NCBI RefSeq assembly: GCF_013155265.1
Contig: NZ_JABJXU010000001.1
Location: 186,001 to 250,000 of the forward strand
Length of the DNA stretch: 64,000 nucleotides
From: Enterococcus sp. MMGLQ5-1
GTDB lineage: Bacteria > Bacillota > Bacilli > Lactobacillales > Streptococcaceae
Reading direction: 5' to 3'
In this document: piece after piece, positions 27,788 to 35,685 of the stretch
Layout: each line of letters starts with the position of its first letter
Numbering within the stretch: the stretch's first letter is position 1
Translations under genes and position numbers: made by a program
The notes under the pieces: generated by a model
Databases searched by the model: none
Told to the model about the DNA's origin: nothing
Seen by the model: the letters and a program-made list of their open reading frames with translations, nothing else

Positions 27788-27834
27788 AAAATGAAATTGT
27801 TGCTAAATTAATTTATTAAATTATTGGAGGTATT

Positions 27835-29724
27835 ATGAAAACGAAACAAGAAAAACAGAAATTTGGGTTTACAAAAAGTAAAGCCTTTGGCTTATGTGGG
27901 GCAGTTTTAGCGACTTTTATTTTTGCGACCGCACAAGTTCATGCAGATGAAATAACTGATACAACACAAGCTGATACAACTGAAATGGTATCTGATGATA
28001 CAAATCAAAGTGTTTCTATTGATGATTCTAGTGCTTCAAATACAGAAGTCAATACAGGTAATGAAGCATTAGATAATGCTTCAACTGCCGCAAAAGAAGC
28101 TGGCGTGAATGTCACTCAAGGCGATAATGTCACTTATGCGACTGCTGATAAAGCACAAGCAGATGTTGACCAACAAATCTCTGATTTACAAAATACGACA
28201 GATAAGCAAAATGAAATGAATACACAAATGAATCAGGCTGTTGAGGGTGCGATAGATTCTGGTGTAGCTGTCACACAAGATGACACACAAACGTATGATG
28301 TTGACAAAGCGCAAGCAGACGCTGATCAACAAGTTTCAGATTTACAAAATACAACGGATAAACAAAATGAAATTAACGCACAAATGAATCAGGCTGTTGA
28401 GAGTGCGACAGATTCTGGTGTAGCTGTCACACAAGACGACACACAAACGTATGATGATGTTGACAAAGCCCAAGCAGACGTTGACCAACAAATTTCGGAT
28501 TTGACAAACGCCATTAATCAAATGAATGAAGCCAATCAATTAATTGATAACGCAATTGAAACTGCGAAAAATGCAGGCACTGAAATAATTGACGGTGGCA
28601 CTTTATTGGTTAGTGCTGATGAAGCTCTTGAAAAAGCCCAAGCAATTGTCGCATTGATTCAAGCTACTGTTAGTGAGAATGAAGCGATTCAAGCACGTAA
28701 TGAAGCATTGATTGCAGCTTATGAACAAGAAAAGGCAGAATTAGAAGCTAAAAATGAGGCAATTCGAACTGAGAATGAAGCGATTGTGGCACGTAATCAA
28801 GCTAAAAAAGCAGCTTATGAACAAGCACTCAAAGATTACTTAAATAGTATGAATCATACGGCTCAACTTTCTGTCGACACACAAAATGTGGATAATTTAG
28901 AATATGGTGATTCATTTATGAATGCAGACATTCAATCAGATGGTTCATTTACTTTAACACATGATATGAATGATGGGGTCAACATTATTGGTAAAGGGAC
29001 TTTAACTGGTAAGATTAATTATTCAGTTGTTTCAAATGGTGATGGGTCTGAAACGATTACAGTAACCTCAATTGACCTTTATTCTTATGCTTATGAAAAT
29101 GATGTCAGTAATTCCGCAGTGAATCAAAACATTAATTTTCATGTCTATGATTTAAATGGGACAGAACTTTATTCTAAGTATCATGATGGCAATGTTTCTT
29201 TTTTAGAATATATCAATTCTTCTTCTGCTCTTAATCTTAATTTTATCGTTCAAGCGGGTGAAACGTCGCCATTAACACAACTTTTAAATGTCGATGATAA
29301 TTGGGTTCATAATACGCATGGTCAAATTCGAGTGCAGTTTAGTAATACAAATGTGGCACCTGATGTACCGACTTATGAAGTAGAAAAACCATTAGATCAA
29401 ACAGTCATTACACCACCAACACTTGAAGCTAAAAAACAAGCCACTGTGCAACATGTTCAAGTGAGTGCCAGTTACCATGATGTTCAATTGGCAACTACTT
29501 ATCACAATATCCAATTGTCTCAAGAAGTACACGGTACAGACGTTGCACCAATTATACCAACTAGTACCACACCTGAAATCAAAGAAGCAAGTATCATGCC
29601 TGAATTGCCCTATACTGGTGAATCTAATTCAAATTGGCTTGCTTTATTAGGGAGTCTTTTTACTTTATCAGGTGGTTTACTGCTTGAAAAGAAATATCAA
29701 AATCAATCGAAAAAGATTAATTAA
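27835..29724 (+). CDS. LPXTG-anchored ICE surface adhesin
   Basis: The 629-residue protein has a signal peptide (hydrophobic ...GLCGAVLATFIFATAQVHA, cleavage near residue 37) and a C-terminal LPYTG sortase motif with membrane helix and basic tail. Residues about 70-235 hold three similar helical repeats (each containing DKAQADVDQQISDL-like text and VTQ(D/G)D), followed by a Glu/Ala-rich coiled coil like the A-region of streptococcal antigen I/II. A beta-rich domain follows (about residues 345-500). It is directly upstream of the transfer genes, so it probably promotes mating-pair contact or biofilm growth. The aggregation role is inferred from location. Confidence 0.82.
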   Translation: MKTKQEKQKFGFTKSKAFGLCGAVLATFIFATAQVHADEITDTTQADTTEMVSDDTNQSVSIDDSSASNTEVNTGNEALDNASTAAKEAGVNVTQGDNVTYATADKAQADVDQQISDLQNTTDKQNEMNTQMNQAVEGAIDSGVAVTQDDTQTYDVDKAQADADQQVSDLQNTTDKQNEINAQMNQAVESATDSGVAVTQDDTQTYDDVDKAQADVDQQISDLTNAINQMNEANQLIDNAIETAKNAGTEIIDGGTLLVSADEALEKAQAIVALIQATVSENEAIQARNEALIAAYEQEKAELEAKNEAIRTENEAIVARNQAKKAAYEQALKDYLNSMNHTAQLSVDTQNVDNLEYGDSFMNADIQSDGSFTLTHDMNDGVNIIGKGTLTGKINYSVVSNGDGSETITVTSIDLYSYAYENDVSNSAVNQNINFHVYDLNGTELYSKYHDGNVSFLEYINSSSALNLNFIVQAGETSPLTQLLNVDDNWVHNTHGQIRVQFSNTNVAPDVPTYEVEKPLDQTVITPPTLEAKKQATVQHVQVSASYHDVQLATTYHNIQLSQEVHGTDVAPIIPTSTTPEIKEASIMPELPYTGESNSNWLALLGSLFTLSGGLLLEKKYQNQSKKIN

Positions 29725-29767
29725 GCATTAGTCTTTTTTATTTTGTCTAAAAAGTGAGCGTGATTAA

Positions 29768-30061
29768 ATGTTCATGACTTTAAGTTTACGTTTAAAACGA
29801 TTAGGTTTTATTGAAATTGAAAACGGTCGAAAACAAACCTTTGTATTAGCTGATTTTAACCGTATTTGTTTAATTATTGAGGGCGAATATCAACGAAAAA
29901 TTGGCAAATATCTTTATGATTTTTATGCGATTAAAACTGACCCACGTACTCAAATTTCATATTATAAAGTCTATTGCGAACAAGTGCCAGTCGTGAAGTT
30001 ATTTAATCAAGCTTCACGACATGTGCAATTTTTAAAAGGGATTCAAAAGCAAATTAATTAA
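29768..30061 (+). CDS. Small ICE protein (Tn916 Orf24-like position)
   Basis: The 97-residue basic protein (FMTLSLRLKRLGFIEIENG at the start) opens the conjugation module. It is predicted cytoplasmic with no membrane helix. Its position just before the DUF961 pair corresponds to orf24 in Tn916-type elements. No function is known. The ribosome binding site (AAAAGTGAGCG) is weak, so expression may be low or coupled to the adhesin transcript. Confidence 0.6.
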   Translation: MFMTLSLRLKRLGFIEIENGRKQTFVLADFNRICLIIEGEYQRKIGKYLYDFYAIKTDPRTQISYYKVYCEQVPVVKLFNQASRHVQFLKGIQKQIN

Positions 30062-30094
30062 AATAGAGAAAAAATAGAAAGTATAGGTGAATAG

Positions 30095-30397
30095 ATGATT
30101 CAAGAAACATTAAAAATGAAATCAGATTTTATTGGTAAGGCGCTTTATGAAAAATTAGGCAATGCGCCTAGACAAGTTTTTGGAAAACAAGGCAGTTATC
30201 AACGTCATATTGTGGTGAATGAAAAACATGGTCAGTTTTATGTGATTACACCCACACAAGACCAAACTTTTGAGGAAGATTCAGAGATTGAGTTGGTGAA
30301 TCCAATTTATTATCCTGATTTTATTCATGGTAATCAAATTGCACCAGCGTTGAATGTTTATGCGGATGAAATTCGTGTGATTAAGGGAGGTAAATAA
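30095..30397 (+). CDS. DUF961-type ICE protein (Orf23-like)
   Basis: The 100-residue protein has the short beta-rich DUF961 character ([20 protein letters not shown], then [11 protein letters not shown]). These proteins are conserved next to the coupling protein in Tn916-family elements; their role in conjugation is undefined. Its stop is three bases from the next start, so the pair is coupled. Confidence 0.7.
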   Translation: MIQETLKMKSDFIGKALYEKLGNAPRQVFGKQGSYQRHIVVNEKHGQFYVITPTQDQTFEEDSEIELVNPIYYPDFIHGNQIAPALNVYADEIRVIKGGK

Positions 30398-30399
30398 TT

Positions 30400-30867
30400 A
30401 TGGCAATCGGTTTAAAATTTGAAAAAGTCGCAATTTCGGGTAAGGATTATTTGGATATTGCGCCAAGCTTATTGGTAAATGAAGTATTTGGCAAATTAAC
30501 TTATCGGGTGGCACCTGAGCCTGAAATCGCTTATGAAGATGATTTAACACAGCCTAGACGTGCTGATGGCTCTTATCCACAAATGCCGACAGGTGAAATT
30601 TTGGGGGTTAAAATTGGGATTAAATCTAGTACCCAACATGAAACGAAAGAGTTTACAATCATTGGTATGATGCCGAGCGAAATTGAAGCGTTAAATCTCA
30701 AATTTAATGATGAAGTTGAACTGCAGGGTATCAAAATTGCTTATTATGCAATCCCACAAGGCAATAATCGATCTAATAGTGGCTATAAATTATTTGCGGA
30801 ACGAATTATCAAAAAAGTTGCTGGTCAGCAAAACAATTCAAAAGAGGTAATCAAGAAAGAGAATTAA
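30400..30867 (+). CDS. DUF961-type ICE protein (Orf22-like)
   Basis: The 155-residue protein follows the Orf23-like gene by two bases and has a GGGAGGTAA ribosome binding site. Sequence such as GVKIGIKSSTQHETKEFTII and FNDEVELQGIKIAYYAIPQG matches the beta-rich DUF961 pattern of Orf22. The lysine-rich tail (KEVIKKEN) is probably disordered. The function is unknown, but the pair is a reliable marker of the Tn916-family transfer region. Confidence 0.7.
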   Translation: MAIGLKFEKVAISGKDYLDIAPSLLVNEVFGKLTYRVAPEPEIAYEDDLTQPRRADGSYPQMPTGEILGVKIGIKSSTQHETKEFTIIGMMPSEIEALNLKFNDEVELQGIKIAYYAIPQGNNRSNSGYKLFAERIIKKVAGQQNNSKEVIKKEN

Positions 30868-30906
30868 TGAAAAGATTCTTTTTTTTAATTGATAAGGGGG
30901 TATGAA

Positions 30907-32535
30907 TTGTTAAAAAATATATGGTCTTATCGAGGTTTTCGTGTTCGTAAATTATATAAGCATATTCGTTTCATTTTAATTAGTTTAATTGTAATGCCCT
31001 TTTTGGTGGCGATTGGTTTTTATTTATATCACAATCAAGTAAAAGTGATTGCACAACCGATACAGTATGGTTTGATGATTTCAATTGTGCCATTGGTCTT
31101 AATACCGATGGTATTATTGATTGTATTAAAACTAGAAACTAAGTCTTTATTGGTTGGTCGCTTACGCTCACTTTATCTCATGCAACGGTATCTCTTTGAA
31201 CACAATCTGATTTATCCGAAAAAGAAAAATGGGAAAGAGAGCTATAAATTTCCTAAAGCTTATTTGAAACAAGATAAATTTGGTTTAGATGTGACTTTAG
31301 AAATGAGGGGTAGTAAATTTCAAGATAAGTTTAATAAATTGGGTGGTGAATTAGAAGATACTTTTGACGGTGATTTCATGTTTCAAACACGACCGAAAGG
31401 TTTTGTGTCTTATCGAATTGCCATTGACCGATTTTCTAATCGAATTAAGATTACTGATGTTAAGGTCACAAAAAAAGGGTTGCGTTTAATGAAAGATATT
31501 TATTGGGATTTTGACGAACAACCGCATTTATTGTGTGCTGGTGGTAAGACAGTTTTATTAATGTCAATTATTTATGGGCTATTATCAGTCGCAGATGTCG
31601 ATATTTGCGACCCAAAACAATCTGATTTTGTTAGTTTAGCGAAAGCACCGGTTTTTAAAGAGCGTGTGTTTTCTGAAAAAGAAGCAATGATTGCGTGTTT
31701 GCGTGATAACGTGGTATACATGGAAAATCGTTATGAATATATGACCAATCATGCAGAAAATCAAGCAGGTAAGAAATATTCAGATTATGGTCTAAGACCC
31801 AAGTTCATTGTTTTTGATGAATGGGCTGCTTTTATTTCATTGATTGATAATGATTATAAATTAGTCAATGAGGTCACTCAATTGCTTACACAAATTGTAT
31901 TGAAAGGTCGTCAAGCTGGTGTGTTTATGATTTTAGCCATGCAAAGACCCGATGGGGAATTTATCAAGACGGCATTGAGAGATAATTTCATGAAGCGTAT
32001 TTCAGTTGGTGTGCTTGAAGATACAGGTTATATGATGATGTATGGGGACGCAAATCGTAATAAATCTTTTAAAAATATTACTGAAATTAATGGTGAAAAA
32101 GTACGTGGTCGGGGCTACTGTGCCAATGGTGGGCAAACCGCAGGTGAATTTTATGCGCCATATGTACCATATGATAAAGGCTGGGATTTTTTAAAAGTTT
32201 TCCAAGAAATGCCTGTTTTATCAGCTGATTTAGTGCCTTTTAAATCTAGTTTTTTAATTGAGAACCAATCTACTTTAGATACTTCTACTACAATACCAAA
32301 TCAAACTGAAACAACTTTATCCATTCAGGCATATGCCCAAAGTGTCAATAAATCATTCGACCAAGTCCGTAATGTGATTGGGGTGATCGAGAAAAATGCG
32401 TATCACCAATTTTCTAAAGTTGATGGTAAGGTTGTTTTAGAAGCTTATGAGCAGGATTTATTGTCAGCCATTTTTGAAGCGAAAGCCAATAGTAATCGAA
32501 CATATCAAGAAATCGCCAAAGAAATGATTGTCTAA
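30907..32535 (+). CDS. FtsK/SpoIIIE-type coupling protein with broken P-loop
   Basis: This is the Orf21/TcpA-type ATPase (about 542 aa) that links relaxosome to channel. Two membrane helices (residues about 20-45 and 60-85) precede the ATPase domain. Walker B is FIVFDEWAAF. The Walker A region reads PHLLCAGGKTVLL, whereas relatives have AGGTGGGKT; four residues are missing, so the GxxxxGKT pattern is absent. GGT repeats at 31540-31545 make slippage likely. TTG 30907 is chosen because AAGGGGG lies just upstream; TTG 30889 has no such site. Transfer is probably impaired. Confidence 0.88.
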   Translation: MLKNIWSYRGFRVRKLYKHIRFILISLIVMPFLVAIGFYLYHNQVKVIAQPIQYGLMISIVPLVLIPMVLLIVLKLETKSLLVGRLRSLYLMQRYLFEHNLIYPKKKNGKESYKFPKAYLKQDKFGLDVTLEMRGSKFQDKFNKLGGELEDTFDGDFMFQTRPKGFVSYRIAIDRFSNRIKITDVKVTKKGLRLMKDIYWDFDEQPHLLCAGGKTVLLMSIIYGLLSVADVDICDPKQSDFVSLAKAPVFKERVFSEKEAMIACLRDNVVYMENRYEYMTNHAENQAGKKYSDYGLRPKFIVFDEWAAFISLIDNDYKLVNEVTQLLTQIVLKGRQAGVFMILAMQRPDGEFIKTALRDNFMKRISVGVLEDTGYMMMYGDANRNKSFKNITEINGEKVRGRGYCANGGQTAGEFYAPYVPYDKGWDFLKVFQEMPVLSADLVPFKSSFLIENQSTLDTSTTIPNQTETTLSIQAYAQSVNKSFDQVRNVIGVIEKNAYHQFSKVDGKVVLEAYEQDLLSAIFEAKANSNRTYQEIAKEMIV

Positions 32536-32631
32536 TATCAAATGATTAGATACAATCATTGTAATTATATTTCAGGATAAAAATTTTAAACTTAAGGACA
32601 AGTCTGAAAAGATGACGGTACAAATACTGTT

Positions 32632-32748
32632 CAACATGACGTTGCACTAAAAAGCGTGTCAAACGCTTGCGCCTGCCGAGCGTAGCGAAGGCAGGTCAGC
32701 GCAAATCAGCGTGCAGACCAAGCATTTTAGTGTAACGTTGCCATGTTG
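32632..32748. repeat. Large imperfect hairpin upstream of oriT
   Basis: An outer stem pairs 32632-32652 with 32725-32748 (CAACATG...CATGTTG and CACTAAAA-type bases). An inner GC-rich stem pairs TGCGC with GCGCA and CCTGCC (32672-32677) with GGCAGG (32690-32695). Such structures near ICE relaxase genes can act in relaxase recognition or as single-strand origins. Confidence 0.7.
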
Positions 32749-32749
32749 A

Positions 32750-32850
32750 AAAGTTTGTGAAAACCCTCCAATTCTAATAGGGGGGTAGAAATTACAGAAA
32801 ACGCAGTTTTAACCCCCCCGAAACACTATGTGTAGCAGTCGTTTCAGCGT
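32750..32850. other. Probable origin of transfer (oriT)
   Basis: The region between coupling protein and relaxase genes is where Tn916 and ICEBs1 carry oriT. Here CCCTCC (32764-32769) faces GGGGGG (32780-32785), and GGGGGGT pairs with ACCCCCC at 32812-32818. G/C-run inverted repeats of this kind are seen at oriT of MobT-type systems. The exact nick site cannot be given. Confidence 0.65.
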
Positions 32851-32853
32851 TTT

Positions 32854-32887
32854 AAATTTTGTACCGTTTTTAACGAAATTTTGTACC
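32854..32887. promoter_or_regulatory. Direct repeats before the relaxase gene
   Basis: AAATTTTGTACC occurs at 32854-32865 and 32876-32887 (22-bp period, two helical turns). An inverted relative, GGTACAAAT, is at 32617-32625. The downstream protein has an N-terminal HTH domain, so these may be its binding sites. Confidence 0.5.
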
Positions 32888-32935
32888 ACTTTTAAGATGA
32901 AATGATAAAAGTTTGTGAAAAGAGGGTGATTATCC

Positions 32936-34159
32936 ATTGATGGTAAGGCATTAAAGAAATTTAGGCGGTTAAATCATCTAACGCAGAAACAATTTGCGGA
33001 AATTTCAGGAATGAGTGCCGAAACATTACGCTCTTTAGAAACTGGCAGACGACAATTAACCGTAGAAAAATTTAGGGTAATCAAAGCAAAATTTGGTTAT
33101 CAAATTGAAAATAGCGACAATCCTTTACGAATGACAATAGATTACTTACGCATTACTTTTAAAAGTATCCGTAATCTTGACGAATTTGTAAGGGATTTTT
33201 TGTTTGTCGGTTTAAAGGAATTTCAAGGCTTTCAAACGGGTTTATTAAATTATAATCAACTGTTAAGACGGGGTGACATTTGGCTATTCAATTATGCGAA
33301 CGCAAAAGAAATGAATAACTATCAACTCACTTTACAATTATCTGGTGCAGGGTGTCGTCAAATGGAATTAATTTTTGAAAACGTTGGTTGTGATTGGCGC
33401 TTGTTTTTAAGTCGGTTATCCGAGCGTTATTCAGATATGAGTGTCACTCGTTTGGATATTGCCCTTGATGAAATGTATCAAGGTTATGATAAGCAAGCTA
33501 ATCATTTTCATTTAGAAGATTTAATCGCTAAAGTTTATCAAAAACAAGTTAATTTTGACCGTTTAAAAGTTTGGAATCATATCGGGGGTGGTAATTTATC
33601 GTTTGATGATGTGGATTCTGCGAATAATCAAGGTATTTCACTCTATTTTGGCAGCCGAAAAAGTATGATGTATTTCAACTTTTATGAAAAGCGTTATGAG
33701 CTTGCCAAAAAAGATAATATCAGCGTAGAGGAAGCACTTGAAACTTATCAAATTTATAATCGTTATGAAATTCGATTAGCTCAAGCCAAAGCACAAGAAA
33801 TGGTAAATCAATTTATATTAGGCGCTGATTTAGGGGATATGGCAAGAGGTTTAATTAATCGTGAAATGCAAGTCTATGATGGTGTCGGTGCTTATGGTGC
33901 TTATATTCCTGATTCAAAATGGCAAAATTTATTTGGGAGTGCAGAACCTTTAAAACTAACCGTCATTCCTGAGCCATATAGTATCAGGCGTACAATCCGA
34001 TGGCTACATTATCAAGTTTCTAACTCATTAGCTTTTGTGAAAGAAGCTGAAAAAATTATGAATGAACAATATTTAGATGATATTTTAAATTCGGGTGAAA
34101 TCACGGAACGTATGGCAAAAGAGTTAGACTTTTTAAAATCAAATTACAGTAACGATTGA
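32936..34159 (+). CDS. MobT-type relaxase/replication initiator (Orf20-like)
   Basis: About 407 residues. An N-terminal XRE-like HTH (KALKKFRRLNHLTQKQFAEI, then MSAETLRSLETGRRQLT) is followed by a Rep_trans rolling-circle initiator domain containing VTRLDIALDE and a Tyr-rich MMYFNFYEKRYE near residue 250. It nicks oriT and starts rolling-circle transfer and replication. The HTH is complete only if translation starts at the ATT codon 32936, after AGAGGGTG; the first in-frame ATG, 33011, would cut the HTH in half and has no ribosome binding site. An ATT start is unusual and should be confirmed. Confidence 0.85.
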   Translation: MDGKALKKFRRLNHLTQKQFAEISGMSAETLRSLETGRRQLTVEKFRVIKAKFGYQIENSDNPLRMTIDYLRITFKSIRNLDEFVRDFLFVGLKEFQGFQTGLLNYNQLLRRGDIWLFNYANAKEMNNYQLTLQLSGAGCRQMELIFENVGCDWRLFLSRLSERYSDMSVTRLDIALDEMYQGYDKQANHFHLEDLIAKVYQKQVNFDRLKVWNHIGGGNLSFDDVDSANNQGISLYFGSRKSMMYFNFYEKRYELAKKDNISVEEALETYQIYNRYEIRLAQAKAQEMVNQFILGADLGDMARGLINREMQVYDGVGAYGAYIPDSKWQNLFGSAEPLKLTVIPEPYSIRRTIRWLHYQVSNSLAFVKEAEKIMNEQYLDDILNSGEITERMAKELDFLKSNYSND

Positions 34160-34206
34160 GTATTAATCAATCGTTTTTTATTTTGGAAAAAAATAGGAGG
34201 TTTTAG

Positions 34207-34431
34207 ATGAAAATTACAAAAGAAATCAATGATTTATCACAATTTCATGCATGGTCTGGTGGCATGACAACATTGAATGTGATTAAAGAATTAGGCAAAG
34301 TGGATGAACTGACTGCACTCGTTGAAGAAATGTTTCCGAATGGTGCCACCGAAACAGAAATCAATGATTTCCTATGGTTCGAAACGGACGTAATTGAACG
34401 TGCATTAGGTTTACCAAGTGATACTTTATAG
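34207..34431 (+). CDS. Small conserved ICE protein
   Basis: The 74-residue acidic protein has a clear TAGGAGG ribosome binding site. Text such as FHAWSGGMTTLNVI and FLWFETDVIERALG is typical of a small protein found after the relaxase gene in several Gram-positive ICEs. No domain function is known. It is followed by another small gene in the same operon. Confidence 0.65.
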   Translation: MKITKEINDLSQFHAWSGGMTTLNVIKELGKVDELTALVEEMFPNGATETEINDFLWFETDVIERALGLPSDTL

Positions 34432-34520
34432 TGATTATGAATTATATTCGTAGTCCAGCCAATGTTTAACTTTCTCTTTTTGATGACAAAAAATATAAAT
34501 ATGAAAGCAGGTATTTAATT

Positions 34521-34802
34521 ATGGCAAATACAATTGGTGTTTTAGAAAAGAAAATTTTAGGCTTAGTGAATGATTTATCTAATTTATTAACAACCTATAA
34601 ATATGATGAAGCGTGGCAGGTCGCAGGTGAATTAAATTCAGTTTTAAAATCAAGTGAGATGATTCAATTACCTGCGGATATGCTTGAAGCGATTCGAGTT
34701 GAATTAAAAGGCTACTACTTCACTAATTCAGAAATCCAAAGTCTACATAAGCGCTTAGTCGCAAAAGGGCATAAATTAGCTGATTTGGCGAATAGTATTT
34801 AA
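34521..34802 (+). CDS. Hypothetical ICE protein
   Basis: The 93-residue helical, mildly acidic protein has no membrane segment. The region 34432-34520 before it contains a short spacer with no other gene. It lies between the relaxase and the convergent yjdF gene. No family was recognised. Confidence 0.55.
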   Translation: MANTIGVLEKKILGLVNDLSNLLTTYKYDEAWQVAGELNSVLKSSEMIQLPADMLEAIRVELKGYYFTNSEIQSLHKRLVAKGHKLADLANSI

Positions 34803-34817
34803 TAACAAAAAAGGGAC

Positions 34818-35246
34818 TCAATGTCCCTTATGTTTTTGGTATTTCTTTTCTTGTTTGATTTCAAACTTTCTTTGCTTACTAGCAGCTTTTTCCAATTTAG
34901 AATTGTGGTGTTTAATTAGTTGATTGCTTGACCGACTCTCCGAAATCGCTAATTGTGATTTAGTAGATAAGACAGGTCTTTTCTTAGCACGATTAATTTC
35001 ACGCCGCATTCTTTTTGGGTTCAGCTTCTTGATTGATTGTTGCTTTTTAACACAATTATTACTGAGTTTTAGTTTGTCATTTTTAGCAATCAAACTTAAC
35101 AAATGATTGTCAATAAAATCAATGATTTCAACATCTTTTGGTTCTTTGCCAAAAAGATACTTAATCGCTCGATAATTATTTTGAAAATCACTATATTCAA
35201 TCAAACCATACCAAAAACTACCATCAAAAAAAACTGTAAGTTTCAT
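34818..35246 (-). CDS. yjdF: YjdF (DUF2992) family protein
   Basis: The 142-residue protein opens with MKLTVFFDGSFWYGLIEY, the YjdF signature, and ends in the basic tail (KKLNPKRMRREINRAKKRP and following) typical of the family. ATG 35246 is chosen because GGAGGGG lies five bases upstream. It is transcribed against the conjugation genes from its own promoter, through a probable yjdF riboswitch. In Bacillus the yjdF riboswitch responds to azaaromatic compounds and YjdF is suspected to act in their detoxification; the biochemical function is not settled. Confidence 0.85.
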   Translation of the reverse strand: MKLTVFFDGSFWYGLIEYSDFQNNYRAIKYLFGKEPKDVEIIDFIDNHLLSLIAKNDKLKLSNNCVKKQQSIKKLNPKRMRREINRAKKRPVLSTKSQLAISESRSSNQLIKHHNSKLEKAASKQRKFEIKQEKKYQKHKGH

Positions 35247-35254
35247 GACAGCCC

Positions 35255-35348
35255 CTCCAATATTAAATATTGCAATGGACAACCCTGGAGGGTAGGTTAC
35301 TGACACTAAGGTGCTTGCGGACTACCAACCGCAATGTGTTTTTATGCT
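35255..35348 (-). promoter_or_regulatory. yjdF-class riboswitch
   Basis: The 5' leader of yjdF on the minus strand contains CACATTGCGGTTGGTAGTCC early and CCAGGGTTGTCCATTG late, where the distal segment complements the early CAATG-type bases to form the enclosing stem. Length, conserved GG(T)TAGTCCGC and the adjacent yjdF gene match the azaaromatic-binding yjdF RNA class. The last part overlaps the region just before the ribosome binding site, suggesting control of translation. Exact borders are approximate. Confidence 0.72.
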
Positions 35349-35354
35349 AACTTG

Positions 35355-35383
35355 ATTTTATGCCGCTTGATAGTGCTTGTCAA
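35355..35383 (-). promoter_or_regulatory. Promoter of the yjdF transcript
   Basis: On the minus strand TTGACA and TAAAAT are separated by exactly 17 bases. The predicted start lies just before the riboswitch. It is one of the best sigma-A-type promoters in the window. Confidence 0.85.
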
Positions 35384-35410
35384 ATAAACCAAAAAAATGG
35401 AGGTGATTAA

Positions 35411-35674
35411 ATGGAAATGCAAATGTTAACACAAGATACGGGTGAGTTTAGAGGACGTGTCAGTTATTTTGTTTCAAAATTTATTGAAACATACAGTCAA
35501 AGCATCAGTCAATTAGCTAGTGGTGACAAATTTAGAAAATCAATGATTTTTGTTAATGAAAAAGCTTGTTCGAGTTTTGAAGTGAATTTTGTTTATCATA
35601 AATTAGGGCTTTTTAAATCCGATCAGTTGGAAGTTTATATCAATGGGGTTTATGTCGCAGTTGTCAAATTATAG
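35411..35674 (+). CDS. Hypothetical small ICE protein
   Basis: The 87-residue protein has a strong GGAGGTGATTAA ribosome binding site and lies immediately upstream of tcpC, 11 bases apart. The text (RVSYFVSKFIETYSQSIS, DQLEVYINGVYVAVVKL) suggests a helix followed by two or three strands. No family was recognised. It may correspond in position to accessory genes between the relaxase and channel genes of Tn916-type elements. Confidence 0.6.
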   Translation: MEMQMLTQDTGEFRGRVSYFVSKFIETYSQSISQLASGDKFRKSMIFVNEKACSSFEVNFVYHKLGLFKSDQLEVYINGVYVAVVKL

Positions 35675-35685
35675 AGAGGTGGTTT

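Larger units (their letters stand above)
27324..27834. other. Leader region upstream of the ICE adhesin and transfer genes
   Basis: About 510 bp separate the divergent HEPN gene from the adhesin. The left part is AT-rich with no gene. The right part holds a terminator (27699-27727) and a 13-codon peptide ORF (27746-27787), listed separately. This arrangement suggests that transcription into the transfer region is attenuated. Confidence 0.5.

Noticed and set aside
28080-28520. Repeated blocks that could suggest a CRISPR or other DNA repeat array
   Set aside because: The repeats are in-frame protein repeats of the adhesin with similar amino-acid text; there are no short repeats with unique spacers. 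No CRISPR array was seen anywhere in the window.
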